Notes under the pieces: generated by a model
What the model was told of the DNA's origin: nothing
The model's input: only the letters and a program-made list of their open reading frames with translations
The model's database searches: none
NCBI RefSeq assembly: GCF_038958875.1
Contig: NZ_CP152407.1
Coordinates: 441,501 to 505,500 of the forward strand
Direction: 5' to 3'
Source of the DNA: Acidovorax sp. FHTAMBA
Lineage (GTDB): Bacteria > Pseudomonadota > Gammaproteobacteria > Burkholderiales > Burkholderiaceae_C
Length of the DNA stretch: 64,000 bases
Shown here: positions 24,106-35,477 of the stretch, in pieces
How positions within the stretch are numbered: position 1 is the stretch's first letter
Layout: the number at the start of each line of letters is the position of its first letter
Translations under genes and position numbers: made by a program

Positions 24106-25239
24106 ATGGCCCTCCCCATCGACCCCTCTCGCTCCGCCTTGCCTCCCGTGGCCCAGTTCCTCGCCGAGGCGGCGTCGCAGCGGCAGTCTGCTTTGCTGGG
24201 GCCGGATAAACCCGGGCCTGTCGCAGCGCCCGCTCCGCTTTCGGGGGCCGACCCCAGCGCTCCGCCGCCTTCGGTCGCATCCCCCAGTCCGCCCGCCGGG
24301 CCGCTGCCCACACCGGCCGACAAGGCAAGCATTTCACCGCAGGCGCGCGAGCAGTTGGCTGCGGGGTTTGACCCACGGGGTGGCGGCGCAGCCAATAGCG
24401 GTTTGCAGGGCGCGCGGGGTGATGGCGCGTTGCGGGCGGCACCTCCGGCGCTGCCCAGCGGTGCTCAAGCCGCGTCGCAGCCTTCAGGTTCGGCCACCAC
24501 GTCGGGTGCGTCGGCGCTGCGCGGTGCGGCCTGGCCCACGTCAGGGCTGGGCGCACCGCTGCTGCGTCTGGTCAGCACGCTGGTGGCGCAGGTGACGGCG
24601 CAGGCGGGCGTTCCGCAGCGCGTGGTGGCTGCGCAGCCCTGGCCCATCGGGATGGCCCAGGCGCTGGAGAGTGGCGCGCTGGATGCCGATCAGCCCCCGC
24701 TGCAGACCTGGCTGGTGCGCCAGGGCGTGGTGTTGACGCCCGAGGGGCCACGTGGCATGGCGCTCACCTTGCGCGCACCGGTCCCGTGGCTCGCTGCGCA
24801 GCAGGCGCAGACTGCAGGGTTGGGGGCAGCGGCGCAGACCAGCGCCGCGGGTGCGTTGCAAGTGCCCTTTGCCGGTGGCGGGCAGGCGCTGCAATCCAGC
24901 GTGATGGCCCTGGTGCTGCAGGGCATGGAGGCGGCTGCGCCGCGCACCAGTGCGCTGCTGGTGCTGGACCTGCAACCGCAACTCGCCGCCACCGTTTATG
25001 GGCGCGAGATGCTGCAGCAGGCGACCACAGGCCGGCTGGACCCCTGGACGCAGATGGCCGTGCTGCAAGCCAGCGGCCAGGTGCCGCGCGAGGACGAGCG
25101 TGCGCGCAATGGTGCGTCGGGCCTGTGCGATACAGTGGGCTGCCCTTACGCCGCGCGGGCTGCGTGCGTGCAGCCGTTCTGCCTGGCGATGCACGGGGTT
25201 CTGCCGCCCGAGCCGGTGGGGCCGGTGCTGCCGGCCTGA
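24106..25239 (+). CDS. Hypothetical Ala/Pro-rich protein with C-terminal Cys cluster, 377 aa
   Basis: No recognised family. The first 150 residues are low-complexity, rich in Ala, Pro, Ser and Gly, and likely disordered. A folded region follows (APLLRLVSTLVAQVTAQAG..., ALLVLDLQPQLAATVYGREM). The C-terminus has four cysteines spaced C-X4-C-X7-C-X4-C (GLCDTVGCPYAARAACVQPFC), which could bind a metal. Layout of a disordered N-terminus plus a globular C-terminus vaguely recalls FliK-type hook-length proteins, but no flagellar gene is nearby, so I do not assign it. Third base use is GC-rich as in its neighbours. Confidence 0.65.
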   Translation: MALPIDPSRSALPPVAQFLAEAASQRQSALLGPDKPGPVAAPAPLSGADPSAPPPSVASPSPPAGPLPTPADKASISPQAREQLAAGFDPRGGGAANSGLQGARGDGALRAAPPALPSGAQAASQPSGSATTSGASALRGAAWPTSGLGAPLLRLVSTLVAQVTAQAGVPQRVVAAQPWPIGMAQALESGALDADQPPLQTWLVRQGVVLTPEGPRGMALTLRAPVPWLAAQQAQTAGLGAAAQTSAAGALQVPFAGGGQALQSSVMALVLQGMEAAAPRTSALLVLDLQPQLAATVYGREMLQQATTGRLDPWTQMAVLQASGQVPREDERARNGASGLCDTVGCPYAARAACVQPFCLAMHGVLPPEPVGPVLPA

Positions 25240-25539
25240 CCACGCAACAAACAACCGTGCCCACAAAAAACCGCCAGGGCCGGATCGCGGCGGCTGACGG
25301 TGGTTTGTGGTCCTGTCTGCCTGAATGAGGTGATAGACCCCTCCTGATGCATATCCCTACCGTTCGGGCTGAGCCCGTCGAAGCCTTGCGCGGCGCTTCG
25401 ACAAGCTCAGCGTGAGCGGTTTGTGTGGCGCTGACAACGCAAAGGGAGCGTCGCCAAAACCAGCGCACCCGTGGAACTGGCTCTGCCAGGCCACCGGGTG
25501 CGTCCTCCTCCGGGGGAAGCGGCGCAGCCGCTCAGGGGG
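25240..25539. other. Intergenic repeats between two convergent genes
   Basis: No gene seen. Contains an imperfect inverted repeat (about 25260-25312, ccacaaa...accgcc against ggcggt...tttgtgg) that could terminate transcription from either side, an inverted repeat of the ttcgggctgagc type (25362-25421), and a reversed C-rich family B copy abutting the gdhA stop codon. Confidence 0.6.
25362..25421. repeat. ttcgggctgagc inverted repeat (family C), copy 1
   Basis: Left arm cgttcgggctgagcccgtcg-aagc, right arm gcttcgacaagctcagcg-tgagcgg, separated by a short spacer. Similar pairs occur at 61081-61152 and, split by about 140 bp, at 36846/37012. Confidence 0.7.
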
Positions 25540-25548
25540 TCAGGGATA
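25498..25548 (-). repeat. C-rich dispersed repeat family B, copy 2
   Basis: Reverse copy: cctcctccgggggaagcggc...cagccgctcaggggg, ending at the gdhA stop codon. Confidence 0.6.
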
Positions 25549-26859
25549 CAGCCCGCGCATTTCGCGCGCATGCAGGATGCGCTGGCAGGCCACGATGAAG
25601 GTGGCGGTGCGCAGGCTCACCTTGTGCTCCTGCGCCACATTCCATACGCCCGCGAAAGCCTCTTGCATGATGCGCACCAGGCGCGCGTTGATCTCGTCCT
25701 CGCTCCAGAAGAAGCTGGAGAAATCCTGCACCCATTCGAAGTAGCTCACCGTCACGCCGCCCGCGTTGGCGATCACGTCGGGCAGCACCAGCACGCCCTT
25801 GTCGTGCAGGATGTCGTCGGCCTCGGTGGTGGTGGGGCCGTTGGCGCCTTCGATCACCATCCTGGCCTTGATCTTGCCCGCGTTGTCCTTGGTGATCTGG
25901 CCTTCCAGCGCGGCGGGGATCAGGATCTCGCAGTCCACCGCCCAGAAGTCGTCATTGGCCAGCGCCTCTGCGCCGGCAAAGCCGCCCACGCCCCCGCGTT
26001 GCTTCACGTGGTCCAGCAGGGCGGCAACGTCGAGGCCGTTCTTGTTGATGATGGTGCCGGTGTGGTCCTGCACGGCCACCACCTTGGCGCCCGCATCGGC
26101 AAACAGCTTGCCCGCAGTACCGCCCACGTTGCCAAAGCCCTGCACGGCGATGCGCGCGCCTTCAATGGGCAGGCCGGTCAGCTTGGCGGCTTCCACACCC
26201 ACGGTGTACACCCCTCGGCCCGTGGCCTCCACGCGCCCCAGCGAGCCGCCCAGGTCCACCGGCTTGCCGGTGACCACGCCGGTGGCGGTGGCGCCCACGT
26301 TCATGGAGTAGGTGTCCATCATCCAGGCCATGATCTGGCCGTTGGTGTTCACGTCGGGTGCGGGGATGTCCTTGGAGGGGCCGATGAGCAGGCCGATCTC
26401 GCTGGTGTAGCGGCGCGTCAGGCGCTCCAGCTCACCCATCGACAGCTTCTTGGGGTCCACACGGATACCGCCCTTGGCGCCGCCGTAGGGCACGTTCACC
26501 GCCGCGTTCTTGATCGACATCCAGGCCGACAGGGCCATCACTTCCGACAGCGTCACGTCCTGGTGAAAACGCACGCCGCCCTTGCCGGGCCCACGGCTCA
26601 GGTTGTGCTGCACGCGGTAGCCCTCGAAGTGTGCGATGGTGCCGTTGTCCATCTCGATCGGTACGTCCACGATCAGGATGCGCTTGGGGCGCTTGAGCGT
26701 CTCCACCCAGCGGGCCAGATTGCCCAGGTACGGCGTGACACGGTCCACCTGCTGCAGGTAGTTGCCCCAGGGGCCGAGGTGGGTGGCGTCAAGGTAGGAC
26801 GGCAGGGTGTGCGCAGCGCTGGCGGGGGTGGTGCCGGCGGCGCCTGTGGATGAAGACAT
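25540..26859 (-). CDS. gdhA: Glu/Leu/Phe/Val family glutamate dehydrogenase
   Basis: A 439-residue NAD(P)-dependent glutamate dehydrogenase interconverting glutamate and 2-oxoglutarate plus ammonia. The substrate domain has GPGKGGVRFH and the catalytic-lysine motif VPYGGAKGGIRVDP. The dinucleotide-binding domain starts with ARIAVQGFGNVGGTAGK, and GANGPTTTEAD is conserved. The size matches the smaller hexameric, often catabolic, type. ATG 26859 has AAGGAA ahead; the upstream in-frame Met is not needed. Monocistronic, with a long leader region upstream. Confidence 0.94.
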   Translation of the reverse strand: MSSSTGAAGTTPASAAHTLPSYLDATHLGPWGNYLQQVDRVTPYLGNLARWVETLKRPKRILIVDVPIEMDNGTIAHFEGYRVQHNLSRGPGKGGVRFHQDVTLSEVMALSAWMSIKNAAVNVPYGGAKGGIRVDPKKLSMGELERLTRRYTSEIGLLIGPSKDIPAPDVNTNGQIMAWMMDTYSMNVGATATGVVTGKPVDLGGSLGRVEATGRGVYTVGVEAAKLTGLPIEGARIAVQGFGNVGGTAGKLFADAGAKVVAVQDHTGTIINKNGLDVAALLDHVKQRGGVGGFAGAEALANDDFWAVDCEILIPAALEGQITKDNAGKIKARMVIEGANGPTTTEADDILHDKGVLVLPDVIANAGGVTVSYFEWVQDFSSFFWSEDEINARLVRIMQEAFAGVWNVAQEHKVSLRTATFIVACQRILHAREMRGLYP

Positions 26860-27220
26860 GTGAAATTCCTTGTGGGATCTGTTCAAGCCACAAAGCTTAT
26901 GCCTGCCGCCGCAGGCTGTCTAAGGCCGGAGTGTTTGCGGGTTATGCGTTTACAGCATGGGTCTGGGGGCTGGCGGCCACTGCGCACCTCAGCGCTGCGG
27001 GTGGACAGCATTGCGCCGGAAACCTGCGTGCGCTGGCAACACGGCTCACGCCACGCTTGCGCTTGTTACCAATCCCTAACATTTGGTCGATAGACTCCAC
27101 CCGCCCCGCGCGGACTGCCCGGTGCGGTGAACCGGTGCGCACAGGGCTCCATGCCGCGTGCCTTCTCTTTGTCTGACTCCAAACGACTTTGACCTGGCTC
27201 TTGGGCCACAAGGGGATTGA
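26860..27220. other. Intergenic region between divergent gdhA and zinc-ribbon genes
   Basis: No convincing gene. Contains the gdhA ribosome binding site, a short gcctgc-cgcc-gcaggc hairpin near 26900, and presumably promoters for both directions; no clear -35/-10 pair could be chosen by eye. Confidence 0.5.
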
Positions 27221-28120
27221 ATGAGTGTGATCTGTCCGGCCTGCACGGCCGTCAATCGGGACGGTGCCCGGCATTGCAAGAGCTGCGGAGGCACGCTGGG
27301 CGCGTTGCCGTTGCCAGTGCCCGCGCCCGCGCCCGCAGAAGCGGCCGTGGAAGCGCCGGTTCAGGAGCCCGTGCCGCCGCCCGCTGCCGCACCAGCACCA
27401 GCACCAGCACCAGCACCAGCAGTGTTCCCCGGAGCGCAACAGCCATCTGCTGGGCTACAGCCAGACGCGCCACTGAGCGTGGAGGACCTCGAAGAGACCC
27501 TACCCGCCCGCCGCCCGACCGCTCTGTATGCCGGGGTGGCAGTGGCCGGTGTTGCGCTGGTGGGCGCGCTGGCCTGGTGGCTGCTGCGCGATGCGCCGGC
27601 GGCCGCTTCGGTGCCGGTGGCAGCTCCTGCGGAGGCCACCGCCCCCACGGTGGCCCGAACGCCCGATGAAGACATCATCACGGAGGCGGCCGAACCCGCA
27701 GGGCCCGCCCCGGCAGAACCGGCGGTTGCGCTGGTACCCGACCCGGCGGTGGCCGCGGCGCCCTCTGCAGTGGCCAGCGCCCCTGCCCGCCCTGCACCTC
27801 CGCGGCCCCGGCCCGCCCCTGGCGACAGCAACGATCCTCCCTGGCAGCACCCGGGCTCGCGCGCACCGGCACCGGCCAGCCTCTCGGGCCCCGCCGCAGC
27901 AACGACGCCCGCTGCGGCGCCGGTGGCCGCCGCGCCCCTGCCGCCGCCCGACCCGCTGGCCCCGTTGCGCGCCGACCTGCGCCAGTGCGATGGCGAGGCC
28001 CACATGCTGGGCAAGGGCATGTGTGTGGTGCGCGTGCGCCACCGCCACTGCGGCAACCACTGGGGCAAGGTGCCCGAGTGCCCGCTGGGCCAGCGCAACG
28101 ACGAGCTCCACAACAACTGA
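27221..28120 (+). CDS. Zinc-ribbon, single-pass membrane protein with Pro/Ala linkers, 299 aa
   Basis: N-terminal C4 zinc ribbon (CPAC-X14-CKSCGG, residues 5-24), then a Pro/Ala-rich linker that includes five exact CACCAG hexamers (27390-27419). A membrane helix lies at about residues 105-127 (LYAGVAVAGVALVGALAWWLL). A long extracytoplasmic Ala/Pro region follows, and a C-terminal folded tail with four cysteines (QCDGEAHMLGKGMCVV, HCGNHWGKVPECP). Function unknown. The next gene, 40 bp downstream, encodes a polytopic membrane protein with its own zinc ribbon at the opposite end, so the two probably form one complex. Confidence 0.72.
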   Translation: MSVICPACTAVNRDGARHCKSCGGTLGALPLPVPAPAPAEAAVEAPVQEPVPPPAAAPAPAPAPAPAVFPGAQQPSAGLQPDAPLSVEDLEETLPARRPTALYAGVAVAGVALVGALAWWLLRDAPAAASVPVAAPAEATAPTVARTPDEDIITEAAEPAGPAPAEPAVALVPDPAVAAAPSAVASAPARPAPPRPRPAPGDSNDPPWQHPGSRAPAPASLSGPAAATTPAAAPVAAAPLPPPDPLAPLRADLRQCDGEAHMLGKGMCVVRVRHRHCGNHWGKVPECPLGQRNDELHNN

Positions 28121-28160
28121 TCCGCATTCACATCACAACAACGACGACGAGGGAAACACC

Positions 28161-29324
28161 ATGAAAACACCGCTATGGAATGCAGACGGCCAATACTCCA
28201 TCTTTCGCCTGCCCGAGGCGCTGACCTGCTGGCCCGCGCTGGGCGTGATGGCCGCATCTTTTCTGGCGGCTGCACTGGTCTTTGCGCTCGGCGGCTTCAT
28301 GGCCCGGCTGGGCTGGGTGTTTCCGCTGGTGATGTCCATCGTGGCGTTTGTGATTGCGCTGGCGGGCACCAGCGGCGCTGGCATCTGCCTGACCGACCTG
28401 GCGCGCCAGCGCCCCTACCGCAGTCCCACCCGCTACCTGGTGGCCGGGCTGGCGTGCCTGCCCAAGTTGCTGGGCGCGGGCCTGCTCATGGTGCTGGCGG
28501 CGCTGGCCGTGCTGCTGTGCCTGGCCGTGGTGTTTTTTGTGTGCAAGATCCCGGTGCTGGGGCCGGTGCTGCTGGTGGTGGCGGTGCCGGTTGCGGTGCT
28601 GGTGGTGGCCGCCGCCCTGGTGGCCTGGTATGTCGCCACCTCCATCGCCGGGCCCGCCATCTGGGACGGCGAGCGGGTGCTGCATTCCCTGTCGATCGCC
28701 TGGCACATCACGCGCCAGTACCCGTTTGCCGCCATCGGCAAGATCGTGGGTGGCGTGCTGCTGTGTGCGGTGTTCGCCTCGATGCTGATGGGGGTGGTGT
28801 CGTTTGCCGCCTTCACGGTGGCGGGCGTGGGGGCCTCCGTCATGGGTGTGGGCATGCAGTTTCACCCGGGCATGCTGGCAGGCTACGGCATCGGCGGCCA
28901 CATGGTGGGTGCAGGCATCGGCTTTTCGCTCGTGTTTGCGCTGGCCACGGCCTTTGTGTTGCTGTTGCCGCTGATGGTGGGCGTACTGACCTGGTGCGAG
29001 TTTTCTGCGCGGGTCGATCTGCACAAGCTCCGCGAAGCCACTGACGAGAAGCTCCAGGACGTGAATGCCAAGGTTCAGGAGATGAAGGACAAGGCACGCG
29101 CCCCAGCGGCCGATGCGGTCCCCGTGCCGGCAGCATCGGCCCCGGTGGTGGCGCCGGTTGCTGCACAGGCAGCAGGGTCCGTGGAGGCGGCCGCCGGGTT
29201 TGCCGCCGCAGCAGCCCCTTCAGCCCCTTTGGCCCCGGCAGTCACCCCCACCTGCCCGCAGTGCCGTGGCGCCGTGGAGCCCACAGACCGCTTCTGCGAT
29301 CACTGCGGGCACAAGCTCACTTGA
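28161..29324 (+). CDS. Polytopic membrane protein with C-terminal zinc ribbon, 387 aa
   Basis: Six or so hydrophobic segments between residues 25 and 280 (for example LGVMAASFLAAALVFALGGF, GPVLLVVAVPVAVLVVAAALV, GFSLVFALATAFVLLLPLMVG). A short helical stretch (DLHKLREATDEKLQDVNAKVQEMKDKA) is followed by an Ala/Pro linker, and a terminal C4 ribbon CPQC-X11-CDHCG. The middle resembles membrane proteins of the glycerophosphoryl diester/DUF975 type only in general build. Co-directional with the zinc-ribbon gene 40 bp upstream. No specific function assigned. Confidence 0.72.
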   Translation: MKTPLWNADGQYSIFRLPEALTCWPALGVMAASFLAAALVFALGGFMARLGWVFPLVMSIVAFVIALAGTSGAGICLTDLARQRPYRSPTRYLVAGLACLPKLLGAGLLMVLAALAVLLCLAVVFFVCKIPVLGPVLLVVAVPVAVLVVAAALVAWYVATSIAGPAIWDGERVLHSLSIAWHITRQYPFAAIGKIVGGVLLCAVFASMLMGVVSFAAFTVAGVGASVMGVGMQFHPGMLAGYGIGGHMVGAGIGFSLVFALATAFVLLLPLMVGVLTWCEFSARVDLHKLREATDEKLQDVNAKVQEMKDKARAPAADAVPVPAASAPVVAPVAAQAAGSVEAAAGFAAAAAPSAPLAPAVTPTCPQCRGAVEPTDRFCDHCGHKLT

Positions 29325-29378
29325 GCCGATCGCACCCCCGCCGTAACTCGCAGCCCCTGACGGGGTATGAGAAAAGCC

Positions 29379-30275
<897 letters not shown>

Positions 30276-30412
30276 AGGGACTCCTTGAAGTGATGGCGGT
30301 GCCGCATCAGCGCACGCGGCTTGTCAGCGTACACCGCGCACCACGCGGTCGGCCAGCGGGTTTGTCGGCACAGTACGCTCACCGTTCGGGCCCGGGGCGC
30401 CTGTATTTGCTG

Positions 30413-30476
30413 CAAAAATAATAGCTTATGGCGCTTGCTGGATATGCGCTGGAGGCACTTTTGACCAGATTTTTTA
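30413..30476 (+). repeat. Dispersed palindromic intergenic repeat, copy 6
   Basis: Forward copy: ataatagcttatggcgcttg...atgcgctggaggc...ttttgacc, ending in six T just before the stop codon of the LysR gene, for which (on the other strand) it could not act as terminator. Confidence 0.85.
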
Positions 30477-30478
30477 CG

Positions 30479-31432
30479 TCAGCCTGCCATGCCATCCGGC
30501 GTGTTCCGCCGTGCCGCGCTGTCCCGCATCAGCGCCACAAAGCGGGCCGCGCCCAGGCCCAGGGGCCGCTCCTTGGACCACACCACATCCACCCACAGCG
30601 CAGTGCCGTTGCTCAGGTTTTCAAACGGCATCTCGATCAAGCGGCCGGCCTCGATGCGCGGCTGCACCAGCGCGCGCGGCTGCCAGCCCCAGCCCAGCCC
30701 GGCTTCGATCAGGCCCAAGGCGGCCAGGTGGTTGTCGGTGCGCCAGTGGTGGCGGGCAAACACGAAACGCGGGTCGGTCTGCGCCAGGTCGCGGCTGGCC
30801 ACCACGATCTGGCGCGTGGTGGTCAGGTGCTCCTCGCGCAGCATGGCGCGCTCGGGCGGCGCGCCACGCGCAATAGCCGAGGCGCGTGCGTCCTGCAGCA
30901 CCGCGTGGTCGGGCGCCATCACGGCCACCAGGGTTTCGGTGCCCACTTCCTGAAAACCTTCGCGGCCGTCGATGCTGGGCCGCTCGAACACCAGCGCCAG
31001 CTGCGCGCGGCCGCTGTGCAGCAGCGCCAGTGCGTCCACCTGGGGGGCGGCCAGCACCTCGATCTGCAGCAAGGGGTGCTCCTGCGCCAGCGCCGCCAGA
31101 GGCTCTGTCCAGCGGGCGGCCAGCAGCTCGGGGGCAATGGCCAGCGTCAGCCGCTCCTCCAGCCCCTGCGTGAGTGCCAGCGCCTGGGCGTTGAGCTGCT
31201 GCAGCTGTCCCGCCAGCAGCCGGGCCTGGGGCTCCAGCGCGCGCGCCGCCGCCGTGGGCCGGGGCTCGCGGCCGCTGCGGTCAAACAGCTGCACATCCAG
31301 TTCCGCCTCCAGGTGGGCAATGGTCATGCTCACCGCCGACGGCACCCGCGACAGCGCCCGCGCTGCGGCCGAAAACGAGCCGTGGTCGAGCGCCGCCAGA
31401 AACACCTGCACGCTGTCAGAAGAGAAGGCCAT
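30479..31432 (-). CDS. LysR family transcriptional regulator
   Basis: A 317-residue LysR-type regulator. The N-terminal winged HTH is FLAALDHGSFSAAARALSRVPSAVSMTIAHLEAELDVQLFDRSG, and an effector-binding domain starts at about residue 90. It is transcribed away from the PACE transporter gene, with 74 bp between start codons containing a palindrome, so it most likely controls that exporter. Effector unknown; PACE exporters act on biguanides such as chlorhexidine or on polyamines. Confidence 0.9.
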   Translation of the reverse strand: MAFSSDSVQVFLAALDHGSFSAAARALSRVPSAVSMTIAHLEAELDVQLFDRSGREPRPTAAARALEPQARLLAGQLQQLNAQALALTQGLEERLTLAIAPELLAARWTEPLAALAQEHPLLQIEVLAAPQVDALALLHSGRAQLALVFERPSIDGREGFQEVGTETLVAVMAPDHAVLQDARASAIARGAPPERAMLREEHLTTTRQIVVASRDLAQTDPRFVFARHHWRTDNHLAALGLIEAGLGWGWQPRALVQPRIEAGRLIEMPFENLSNGTALWVDVVWSKERPLGLGAARFVALMRDSAARRNTPDGMAG

Positions 31433-31461
31433 GGGCGTGGGTTATCAATAAAACTGAAATA

Positions 31462-31482
31462 AGCTGACTTTATATATCAGCT
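31462..31482 (+). promoter_or_regulatory. Palindrome between LysR and PACE genes
   Basis: agctga-N9-tcagct, within an AT-rich centre (ctttatata), midway between the two divergent start codons. Plausible LysR operator overlapping the promoters. Confidence 0.55.
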
Positions 31483-31506
31483 ACAGGCACATACAGTGCA
31501 GGCCTT

Positions 31507-31962
31507 ATGGATAAGCAACCCACCCTTTTCGGCCTGCAAGGCGTCAAGCGCCGACTGATATATGTGAGCCTGTACGAGCTGATCGCCATTGCCGCTGCCA
31601 CGGCCGGTCTGGCCCTGCTGAGCGGCCAGGGCGCGGGCCACTCGAGCGTGGTGGCGGTCGCAGCCTCGGTGATTGCCATCGTCTGGAACATTGTCTTCAA
31701 CTGGGCGTTCGAGCGCTGGGAGGCGCGCCAGCCGGTGCGCGGACGCAGCGTGGCGCGGCGCGTGGCGCATGCCATCGGGTTCGAGGGGGGGCTGGTCTTC
31801 ACGTTGGTGCCGCTGTTTGCCTGGTGGTTCGACATCACCCTGTGGCACGCGTTCGTGATGGACCTGGGCCTGATCGTGTTTTTCCTGTGCTACACCTTTG
31901 TCTTCAACTGGGTGTTCGACCACCTGTTTGGTCTGCCGGCATCGGCCCTAGGCGCCCACTGA
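31507..31962 (+). CDS. PACE (AceI-like) efflux transporter
   Basis: A 151-residue inner-membrane protein with four predicted helices and the duplicated bacterial transmembrane pair of the PACE family. Signatures are KRRLIYVSLYELIAI, VWNIVFNWAFERWEAR, HAIGFEGGL and FFLCYTFVFNWVFDHLFGLP. These are proton-driven exporters of chlorhexidine, acriflavine or short-chain diamines. The divergent LysR gene is its probable regulator. Confidence 0.93.
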   Translation: MDKQPTLFGLQGVKRRLIYVSLYELIAIAAATAGLALLSGQGAGHSSVVAVAASVIAIVWNIVFNWAFERWEARQPVRGRSVARRVAHAIGFEGGLVFTLVPLFAWWFDITLWHAFVMDLGLIVFFLCYTFVFNWVFDHLFGLPASALGAH

Positions 31963-32008
31963 AGTGGCCCGTGCGCCGCGCCTTTGCCGCGCAGTGATGG
32001 CAAGCCGG

Positions 32009-32014
32009 TAAAAT
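32009..32014 (+). promoter_or_regulatory. -10 box of the metH/SAH riboswitch promoter
   Basis: taaaat, with ttgccg at 31984-31989 as a weak -35 (19-bp spacer). Predicted transcription start near 32021 would place the riboswitch at the very 5' end of the mRNA. Confidence 0.5.
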
Positions 32015-32020
32015 CCGGCG

Positions 32021-32147
32021 CTGCCCAAGGAGCGTTGCAGCGGCCCCCCAACCGGGTGGCCGTCAGGCTTGGGTACCGAAAGAGCCCCCGCAGGCCCCAC
32101 CGCAACGACGCTCACCTGTTCTTCTGCTGTTCCTACAGGTGAGCCTT
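32021..32147 (+). promoter_or_regulatory. S-adenosylhomocysteine (SAH) riboswitch with Shine-Dalgarno-masking stem
   Basis: The aptamer fits the SAH class: cccaag (32024-32029) pairs with cttggg (32068-32073), the conserved ggagcg-ttgca-gcgg core follows, and caggc precedes the closing strand. gagcgt (32030-32035) can pair with acgctc (32108-32113). The expression platform is visible: gctcacctg (32110-32118) is a perfect 9-bp complement of caggtgagc (32136-32144), which contains the metH ribosome binding site. Because both pairings use 32110-32113, ligand binding should free the ribosome binding site and switch metH on when SAH accumulates. Confidence 0.88.
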
Positions 32148-34889
<2,742 letters not shown>

Positions 34890-34891
34890 AC

Positions 34892-34960
34892 TGCTATTGA
34901 ATCAATAGCTGTTGGCGCAATCTGGATAAGCGCTGAGGCCGTATTTGATCCGATTTTTTC
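34892..34960 (+). repeat. Dispersed palindromic intergenic repeat, copy 7
   Basis: Forward, somewhat degenerate copy: atcaatagctgttggcgc...taagcgctgaggccg...ttgatccgatttttt. Confidence 0.8.
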
Positions 34961-35096
34961 ACTTGCTCTGGGTGAGCCATGCTCGCCGGGCTGGCGAACG
35001 GCACATCGTAGAGCCCGCACCGTATTGGATCACTGAAAACAACTGTTGATTTGTGAATTGAAAAAACAGTCTTTTGATTGTGAAACAACAATTACT

Positions 35097-35126
35097 AAGC
35101 TGTTTTCTTCAAATACAGCTTATAGT
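35097..35126 (+). promoter_or_regulatory. Candidate operator and -10 box of the first hipBA operon
   Basis: Inverted repeat aagctgt-N11-acagctt (35097-35121) overlapping tatagt (35121-35126), 64 bp before the hipB start. HipB-type repressors bind such palindromes. Confidence 0.5.
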
Positions 35127-35189
35127 GCGTGCCTCCAGCCATAAGGACTTGGCGAGGTTCAATTTGCGCAAGTCCAACCCGCCGCGCCC

Positions 35190-35474
35190 ATGGAAGACTT
35201 CACCGTTCGCACCACCGAGCAACTGCCCCAGTTGCTCAAGGCTTTTCGCAAGGCGGCCCACCTCACGCAGGCTGATGTGGCCATGCGCCTGGGCGTTACC
35301 CAGCAGACGGTTTCAGCGCTGGAGCGCAACGCCGAGACGGTGAGTGCCGCGCGGCTCATGAAGCTGATGAACATCCTGGGGGTGGAGTGGGTGCTGCGTG
35401 CAAAGCCTGGCGCTGCATCGGGCCCCCCATCAGACCCCACCGCACCCACGTCAGGCAGCTCCGCAGACTGGTAA
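35190..35474 (+). CDS. hipB: HipB-type antitoxin, Xre-family HTH
   Basis: A 94-residue DNA-binding antitoxin. The Xre helix-turn-helix spans about residues 12-66 (LLKAFRKAAHLTQADVAMRLGVTQQTVSALERN...). The C-terminal 25 residues are Pro/Ser/Thr-rich and probably disordered, the part that in HipB proteins contacts HipA. The stop codon lies 3 nt before the hipA ATG, so the two are translationally linked. Likely autorepresses through the palindrome upstream. Confidence 0.9.
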   Translation: MEDFTVRTTEQLPQLLKAFRKAAHLTQADVAMRLGVTQQTVSALERNAETVSAARLMKLMNILGVEWVLRAKPGAASGPPSDPTAPTSGSSADW

Positions 35475-35477
35475 GTC

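Larger units (their letters stand above)
34890..35189. other. Intergenic region with repeat and hipBA control region
   Basis: No gene seen. Holds dispersed repeat copy 7 (34892-34960) and, from about 35030, an AT-rich stretch with several caactgtt/aacag-like motifs and the hip operator candidate. Confidence 0.6.

Noticed and set aside
27390..27419. Five CACCAG hexamers as a possible phase-variable tract
   Set aside because: Hexamers keep the reading frame and encode an Ala-Pro linker; change in copy number would only alter linker length.
32139..32147. GTG start of metH at 32139
   Set aside because: Overlaps the Shine-Dalgarno sequence of ATG 32148.
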